Shown here piece after piece: positions 6,015 through 9,855 of a DNA stretch of 9,855 nt; the first letter of the stretch is position 1, and each line of letters begins with the position of its first letter. Location of the stretch: NCBI GenBank assembly GCA_002313795.1, contig DCCL01000243.1:338-10192 (forward strand). Reading direction: 5' to 3'. The position numbers and the translations under genes are program-made. A model generated the notes under the pieces. That model did not search any database and had not been told where the DNA came from. It saw only the letters and a program-made list of their open reading frames with translations. This DNA comes from Faecalibacterium prausnitzii (lineage in GTDB: Bacteria; Bacillota; Clostridia; Oscillospirales; Ruminococcaceae).

Positions 6015-6091
6015 TGGTAGCGGTAACTGGATTTGAACCGGTGACACTTCGGGTATGAACCGAATGCTCTAGCCAACTGAGCTATACCGCC
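6015..6091 (-). tRNA. tRNA-Met (anticodon CAT, elongator type)
   Basis: A 77-nt tRNA with encoded CCA. Acceptor GGCGGTA/TACCGCT, D-arm GCTC/GAGC, anticodon stem TTCGG/CCGAA with loop TTCATAC (CAT), T-arm ACCGG/CCAGT with loop TTCAAAT. The GGTTCATACCC anticodon arm fits elongator tRNA-Met rather than initiator tRNA or tRNA-Ile2. Two weak points are a G1·U72 closing wobble and a C·A mismatch in the middle of the T-stem. It is the first gene of the operon, about 28 nt from the predicted transcription start. Confidence 0.92.
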
Positions 6092-6125
6092 ATATTTACT
6101 TGGTACACTCAAACGGTGCTTTATT

Positions 6126-6154
6126 ATTATATCCAACAAAGTGAGATTTGTCAA
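6126..6154 (-). promoter_or_regulatory. Consensus promoter of the tRNA operon
   Basis: On the minus strand, TTGACA (6149-6154) and TATAAT (6126-6131) are both perfect sigma-A hexamers with the ideal 17-nt spacer. Initiation is expected near 6119. This is the strongest promoter in the window, as suits stable RNA genes. Confidence 0.95.
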
Positions 6155-6216
6155 CAGCTTTTTCGAAAAAAACTGCAAATTTTTTCTGGCTCCGGGTACC
6201 CTCCGCCGCACATACA

Positions 6217-6263
6217 AAAACTCCCGCTGCTTACCCGAAAAACGGATATGCTGCGGGAGTTTT
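6217..6263 (-). terminator. Intrinsic terminator after serS
   Basis: On the minus strand CTCCCGC and GCGGGAG (6253-6259 with 6221-6227) form the base of the stem. A small inner CCG/CGG hairpin lies within, and a run of five Ts follows. It begins about 34 nt past the serS stop and separates serS from the tRNA promoter downstream. Confidence 0.8.
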
Positions 6264-6296
6264 CAACTTATTGCAGGGAAACGGTGCAAAACCGGC

Positions 6297-7625
6297 TTAC
6301 TTCTTGTTGGTGGGCACCATGACCTCGAGGCCGCCCATATAGGGCTGCAGCACCTTGGGGATGGTCACGCTGCCGTCGGCCTGCAGATGGTTCTCCAGGA
6401 AGGCGATGAGCATACGCGGAGGTGCCACGCAGGTGTTGTTCAGGGTGTGGGCCAGATAGGTCTTGCCATCCTTGCCCTTAATGCGGATGTGCAGGCGGCG
6501 TGCCTGTGCATCGCCCAGGTTGGAGCAGGAGCAGACCTCGAAATACTTCTGCTGACGGGGGCTCCATGCCTCGATGTCGCAGCTCTTCACCTTCAGGTCG
6601 GCCAGGTCGCCGGAGCAGCAGTTCAGCTGACGCACGGGGATCTCCATGTTGCGGAACAGCTCAACAGACATCTTCCACAGACGCTCGTACCAGTCGGCGC
6701 TCTCCTCGGGGCGGCAGACAACGATCATCTCCTGCTTCTCGAACTGATGGATACGGTAGATGCCGCGCTCCTCAATGCCGTGGGCACCCTTCTCCTTGCG
6801 GAAGCAGGGGCTGTAGGAGGTCAGGGTCAGAGGCATCTTGCTCTCGTCGATGGTCTGGTCGATGAAGCGGCCGATCATGGTGTGCTCACTGGTGCCGATG
6901 AGGTACAGATCTTCTCCCTCAATTTTATACATCATAGCGTCCATTTCCGGGAAGGACATGACGCCCTGCACCACGTTGCCATGCATCATGAAGGGCGGGA
7001 TGACGTAAGTGAAGCCCTTATTGATCATAAAGTCGCGGGCATAGGCCAGAACAGCCTCGTGCAGACGGGCGATGTTGCCCAGCAGATAGTAGAAGCCATT
7101 GCCGGCTACGCGGCCTGCGGCGTCCATATCGATGCCGTCGAAGCTCTCCATGATCTCGGTGTGGTACGGGATGGGGAAATCGGGCACGACGGGCTCGCCG
7201 AAGCGCTGAGCCTCCACGTTGTAGCTGTCATCCGGGCCGATGGGCACGCTGGGGTCGATCATCTGGGGGATGGTGTACATGATCTCCTGAATGCGTGCAG
7301 AGAGCTTTGCCTCCTCGGCCTCCAGCTCTGCCATCTTGTCAGCGTCGGCCTTGACGGCGGCGTTGTTGGCGTCGATCTGGGCCTGCAGCTCAGCCTTCTT
7401 TGCTTCGTCGGTGCACTTCTTCAGCTGGCCGAACAGGGGGCCGTTGGCCTTGCTCAGCTTGTTTCGGGCAGCCTTGAGGGACTCGACCTCTTTCAGGCAC
7501 TCACGATACTTGGCGTCCTTCTCGATGACTTCATCAACGAGGGGCAGCTTTGCATCCTGGAACTTCTTCTTGATGTTTTCCTTGACCGCATCCGGATTGT
7601 CGCGGACAAATTTGATGTCAAGCAT
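6297..7625 (-). CDS. serS: Seryl-tRNA synthetase
   Basis: A 442-residue class II enzyme that charges tRNA-Ser (and tRNA-Sec where present) with serine in the cytosol. Residues of about 1-112 form the N-terminal long antiparallel coiled coil that grips the long variable arm of tRNA-Ser. The catalytic core follows: TSEH (245-248), motif 2 from FRKEKGAHG (275-283) to RIHQFEKQE (291-299), CSCSNLGDAQARR (365-377), and motif 3 LNNTCVAPPRMLIAFLENH (395-413) with the invariant Arg at 404. Length is normal. TSE instead of TAE, the HG in motif 2 and LNNT in motif 3 resemble archaeal and eukaryal SerRS more than the usual bacterial forms. It lies downstream of parA-parB, with AAGGAG ahead of the ATG. 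The 93-nt gap holds two hairpins but is too short for a T-box. Confidence 0.95.
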   Translation of the reverse strand: MLDIKFVRDNPDAVKENIKKKFQDAKLPLVDEVIEKDAKYRECLKEVESLKAARNKLSKANGPLFGQLKKCTDEAKKAELQAQIDANNAAVKADADKMAELEAEEAKLSARIQEIMYTIPQMIDPSVPIGPDDSYNVEAQRFGEPVVPDFPIPYHTEIMESFDGIDMDAAGRVAGNGFYYLLGNIARLHEAVLAYARDFMINKGFTYVIPPFMMHGNVVQGVMSFPEMDAMMYKIEGEDLYLIGTSEHTMIGRFIDQTIDESKMPLTLTSYSPCFRKEKGAHGIEERGIYRIHQFEKQEMIVVCRPEESADWYERLWKMSVELFRNMEIPVRQLNCCSGDLADLKVKSCDIEAWSPRQQKYFEVCSCSNLGDAQARRLHIRIKGKDGKTYLAHTLNNTCVAPPRMLIAFLENHLQADGSVTIPKVLQPYMGGLEVMVPTNKK

Positions 7626-7653
7626 GATAACTCTCCTTATACTCTATTGCTTT

Positions 7654-7706
7654 GCACAGCAGGCTTGTCCCCCGCTGTGCCGTTCAAAGGCGGTGTTCCC
7701 CGCCTT
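7654..7706 (-). promoter_or_regulatory. Two hairpins in the parB-serS gap
   Basis: AAGGCGG/CCGCCTT (7687-7693 with 7700-7706) forms a 7-bp stem with a 6-nt loop, 12 nt past the parB stop. GCACAGC/GCTGTGC (7654-7660 with 7674-7680) forms a second stem ahead of the serS ribosome binding site. Neither has a long T-run on the minus strand, so they may stabilise, process or partly attenuate the parB-serS transcript. No clear separate serS promoter is seen. Confidence 0.45.
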
Positions 7707-7718
7707 GGTACGCTTTTG

Positions 7719-8588
7719 TCACTGTTCGGTCTGATACTGACCCAGCAGGTTAGCAAAGGCCCTCAGCTGGTCATCCGAATAAAAATGAACGGTCAGCTTT
7801 CCCTTGCCATCGTGGTAGGCCACCCGGACTTCACTGCCGAGGGCCTGCTTGAGGCTTTCTTCCACTTCCACCGGCAGAGCACTGGGCAGCGGTGCCGCTG
7901 CCGGCTCTTTTGCAGGCTTTGCCAGCTTTTTGCAGAGGGCCTCAGCCTGACGGACATTCAGCTGGTTGTCCGCGATCATCTGGGCCGCCTGCTCCTGAAG
8001 TTCCGGCGTAGGCAGGCCAAGGATGACCTTGGCGTGGCCCATGGTGATGAAGCCGCTTTTGAGCAACTCCAGTACCGATTCCGGCAGACTCAGCAGACGC
8101 AGGCTGTTGGCCAGTGCGCTGCGGCTCTTGCCCAGCTTCCGGGCCGCCTGTTCCTGGGTCAGGCCGCAACGGGTCATCAGCTCCCGGATGCCTGCGGCTT
8201 CTTCTACCGGGTCCAGGTCTTCCCGCTGCAGGTTCTCCACCAGTGCAAGTTCCATGGCCTGTTCGTCGGTCACATCCTTGATGATGACCGGCACCTCACT
8301 GAGCCCCGCCATCCGGCAGGCCCGCCAACGGCGCTCGCCTGCCACGATGAGATAACCGCCGGATGCCCGGGGCCGCACCGCGATGGGCTGCAGCAGACCA
8401 TGCTCTGCGATGCTGGCCGAAAGCTCCGCCAGCGTCTCTTCGTCGAAAGTCTTCCGGGGCTGGCCGGGGTCCGGCTCGATCTCCCGCAGGGGCAGTGATT
8501 CTATTCTGGTATCCGACTCCAGACTGGGGGCGGCGTCCTCAAACAGACTTTCCAGCCCCCGGCCCAGTCCTCCTCTTCCTTTTGCCAT
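7719..8588 (-). CDS. parB: Chromosome-partitioning protein ParB/Spo0J
   Basis: A 289-residue DNA-binding CTPase clamp that loads at parS and spreads, recruiting SMC and stimulating ParA. The N-terminal GLGRGLESLF (8-17) is the ParA-contacting LGRGL segment. The CTP-binding ParB/Srx domain covers about 30-125, with GERRWRA (85-91) and ENLQREDLDPVEEA (118-131). The HTH at about 142-168 (TQEQAARKLGKSRSALANSL) reads parS. A linker rich in Ala, Pro and Lys (about 222-242) leads to the C-terminal dimerisation domain ending LTVHFYSDDQL. Length is typical. It starts 17 nt after the parA stop, behind a GGGGAG sequence, so the two are co-transcribed. Confidence 0.96.
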   Translation of the reverse strand: MAKGRGGLGRGLESLFEDAAPSLESDTRIESLPLREIEPDPGQPRKTFDEETLAELSASIAEHGLLQPIAVRPRASGGYLIVAGERRWRACRMAGLSEVPVIIKDVTDEQAMELALVENLQREDLDPVEEAAGIRELMTRCGLTQEQAARKLGKSRSALANSLRLLSLPESVLELLKSGFITMGHAKVILGLPTPELQEQAAQMIADNQLNVRQAEALCKKLAKPAKEPAAAPLPSALPVEVEESLKQALGSEVRVAYHDGKGKLTVHFYSDDQLRAFANLLGQYQTEQ

Positions 8589-8605
8589 TACTCTTTTCTC
8601 TCCCC

Positions 8606-9463
8606 TCAGCCTTCTGCTTCGCCGATGTCAGCCAGCCCCATAGTCTCCACAGGCTCTGCCTTTTTGGCTTTGGAGCGGCGGCGTTTTGATTCAGGCTCAG
8701 CGGGCCGGTTCTTCTTTACGAACTCGATGGCGAGATCCATATAGGCCTCGCTGCCCTTGCCCTTCGGCTCATAGAAGTTGATGGGCAGGCCATAGCTGGG
8801 GGCCTCCGAGATGCGGATGCTGCGAGGGATGGTGGTATTATAGACCTTGGAGCCAAAGTATTTCTTGACCTGCTCCACCACCTGCACCGTCAGGTTATAG
8901 CGGACCGAGAACATGGTGAAGACCACGCCCTCGATGTCCAGATAAGAGTTATATTTCTTGCGGATGGTTTTAAGGGTGCTGACCAGCTCCGACAGACCTT
9001 CCAGTGCATAATATTCGCACTGCACTGGGATAAGCACGCTGTCGCAGGCACACAGGCCGTTGAGGGTCAGCAGGTCAAGGCTGGGCGGGCAGTCGATAAA
9101 GATGAAATCGTAGTCTTTCTGGATAGGAGCCAGCGCCTTGCGCAGGCGGCTCTCGCGGCCCGGCAGGTCGATCATCTCAAGGCTCGCGCCCGCAAGCCGG
9201 GTGTTGGAGCCGATGACATCGGTGCGGTATTCTGTTTTGCGGATAGCCTGACGCGCGTCGGCCTCTCCAATCAATATCTCATATGTACCGATCTCCACGC
9301 TCCGCTTGGAGATGCCATAGCCGGTGGTGGTGTTGCCCTGCGGGTCAAGATCGACGATGAGCACTTTTTTACCCAATGCTGCCACGCAGGACGAGAGATT
9401 GACGGCTGTAGTGGTCTTACCCACGCCACCCTTCTGGTTTGCAACAGCAACTATTTTTGCCAT
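8606..9463 (-). CDS. parA: Chromosome-partitioning ATPase ParA/Soj
   Basis: A 285-residue P-loop ATPase that binds DNA as an ATP dimer and acts with ParB in origin segregation and, in many Firmicutes, control of DnaA. The deviant Walker A is KGGVGKTT (11-18) with signature K11, the A' motif is DLDPQGN (38-44) and the Walker B is IFIDCPP (121-127). I start it at 9463 (MAKIVAVANQ), which has GGAAGGAAG upstream; a longer in-frame start at 9544 would put the parS-like site and the leader inside the coding region and adds residues absent from the family. The C-terminal tail from about 256 (KRRRSKAKK, then acidic) is longer than usual. The TMxDxR motif reads TMFSVR, with Ser in place of Asp at 186. 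It is the first gene of parA-parB-serS. Confidence 0.95.
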   Translation of the reverse strand: MAKIVAVANQKGGVGKTTTAVNLSSCVAALGKKVLIVDLDPQGNTTTGYGISKRSVEIGTYEILIGEADARQAIRKTEYRTDVIGSNTRLAGASLEMIDLPGRESRLRKALAPIQKDYDFIFIDCPPSLDLLTLNGLCACDSVLIPVQCEYYALEGLSELVSTLKTIRKKYNSYLDIEGVVFTMFSVRYNLTVQVVEQVKKYFGSKVYNTTIPRSIRISEAPSYGLPINFYEPKGKGSEAYMDLAIEFVKKNRPAEPESKRRRSKAKKAEPVETMGLADIGEAEG

Positions 9464-9492
9464 GCAACTTGCTTCCTTCCGGGAAAAAGATT

Positions 9493-9508
9493 TGTTCCAC
9501 ATGGAACA
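9493..9508. promoter_or_regulatory. parS-like ParB binding site
   Basis: TGTTCCACATGGAACA matches the Spo0J parS consensus TGTTNCACGTGAAACA at all but two positions (9 and 12). It is an inverted repeat with 7-bp arms. It lies in the parA leader, 29 nt upstream of the parA start and downstream of the predicted promoter, the classic neighbourhood of a chromosomal centromere site. ParB binding here could also affect parA-parB expression, which is inference. Confidence 0.85.
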
Positions 9509-9560
9509 TTTTGAGGTCAAGACCTGCCGTTTTCCCTTCAGCAAGTCTCCTGTACGGTCT

Positions 9561-9589
9561 AGTATAGCACATCAGCGCAGCTTTTTGAA
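9561..9589 (-). promoter_or_regulatory. Extended -10 promoter of parA-parB
   Basis: On the minus strand TATACT (9561-9566) is preceded by TGC as an extended -10. The hexamer 17 nt upstream is TTCAAA (9584-9589), a weak -35. Initiation near 9554 would give a leader of about 90 nt that includes the parS-like site. Confidence 0.65.
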
Positions 9590-9602
9590 CCGGTTCTTGA
9601 TA

Positions 9603-9619
9603 ATTTTACGGCGTAAAAT
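9603..9619. promoter_or_regulatory. 17-bp palindrome upstream of the parA promoter
   Basis: ATTTTACGGCGTAAAAT has perfect 8-bp arms around one central base. It lies about 50-65 bp upstream of the predicted parA start site, in an operator- or activator-like position. I cannot assign a regulator. Confidence 0.45.
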
Positions 9620-9631
9620 ACAGGTTTGGAG

Positions 9632-9852
9632 GGATTTTATAAGGCGTTTATGTTTTGGTGAGGGGGATGTTTGGGGTGAGGGTGCTTTCAGCTTGCACAA
9701 GTTTTTTATAAGGGAAACGGCATCTCCCGCCTGTGGCGGGGGGCGGGTTTTCTGCTGGCACAAGGTTTTTGCTTATAAGATGAGCGGTATCTCTCGCCTG
9801 TAGCGGGGGTCAGGTTTCTGCTGCCATAAGATGGCTGTTCGCTCCGCGGGCC
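9632..9852 (-). repeat. Tandem array of about 64-bp hairpin units, right copy with header
   Basis: Read on the minus strand, the header GGCCCGCGGAGCGAA (9838-9852) is followed by unit 1 (9760-9824, 65 nt), unit 2 (9697-9759, 63 nt) and a decayed unit 3 (about 9632-9696). Units 1 and 2 share CAGCAGAAA, then CCC-rich sequence, a CCCGC-ACAG-GCGGG hairpin, GAGATRCCG, CTTATAA and ACTTGT at matching positions. Units abut with no unique spacers. Header and unit 1 match the left-end repeat (53-140) in inverted orientation. The array fills the otherwise gene-free sequence between the parA promoter and the window edge. Confidence 0.75.
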
Positions 9853-9855
9853 AGA

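Noticed and set aside
5996..6217. A 73-codon minus-strand frame over tRNA-Met
   Set aside because: Its sequence is the translated tRNA-Met gene and promoter, not a protein.
7626..7718. T-box riboswitch ahead of serS
   Set aside because: The gap is only 93 nt and lacks a T-box sequence and a specifier-type stem; only two small hairpins are present.
6141..8498. A 785-codon plus-strand open frame opposite serS and parB
   Set aside because: serS and parB are certain from motifs on the minus strand. The antisense frame is a by-product of GC-rich codon use, and its translation has no recognisable domain.
9464..9544. N-terminal extension of ParA to a start at 9544
   Set aside because: The extension is not ParA-like and would translate the parS-like site; the start at 9463 has a ribosome binding site and matches the family.
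9632..9855. CRISPR array
   Set aside because: Units are 63-65 nt, imperfect and contiguous, with no unique spacers between identical short repeats.

Overview
The window looks like a chromosomal segment from a GC-rich gut Firmicute, most consistent with Faecalibacterium or a close Oscillospiraceae relative. The reasons are GC-rich third codon positions with Firmicute-type AAGGAGG ribosome binding sites, AT-rich intergenic promoters, and a divergently evolved parA-parB-serS block. I infer the genus from style and could not verify it. ParA/Soj and ParB/Spo0J, with a near-consensus parS site in front of parA, suggest a position near oriC.

Left part, plus strand. Positions 1-221 hold a hairpin and an intergenic repeat. 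A tight five-gene run follows: a short RCK/TrkA-N protein (222-635), a full TrkA-type RCK protein (666-1331), two bacterial-PH-domain membrane proteins (1328-1759 and 1756-3135) and a HAD phosphatase (3154-3813), closed by a strong terminator (3834-3882). The second and third genes, and the third and fourth, overlap by 4 nt. Two genes with their own extended -10 promoters come next: a TIM-barrel protein of unknown function (3978-4643) and an SDR oxidoreductase (4783-5583), the latter followed by a 20-bp terminator hairpin.

Middle. Positions 5661-5815 are non-coding, rich in hairpins and end in a tRNA-like 3' half. A perfect 15-bp terminator hairpin (5818-5850) separates this from a minus-strand tRNA operon. 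That operon has a consensus promoter (6126-6154), tRNA-Met(CAT), a spacer folding into a 16-bp hairpin, and tRNA-Glu(TTC).

Right part, minus strand. The order of transcription is parA (8606-9463), parB (7719-8588), serS (6297-7625) and the serS terminator. The parA leader carries an extended -10 promoter, a parS-like site and, further upstream, a 17-bp palindrome. From about 9632 to the end there is a tandem array of about 64-bp hairpin units. The array ends in a 15-bp header that is repeated, inverted, at 53-67. The two ends of the window are therefore inverted copies of one interspersed repeat, placed upstream of the outermost gene on each side.

I found no defence system, CRISPR array or insertion sequence. 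The unusual material is in the non-coding parts: the repeat family, the tRNA-spacer hairpin, the structured region at 5661-5815 and the parS-bearing leader. The SerRS is also divergent.
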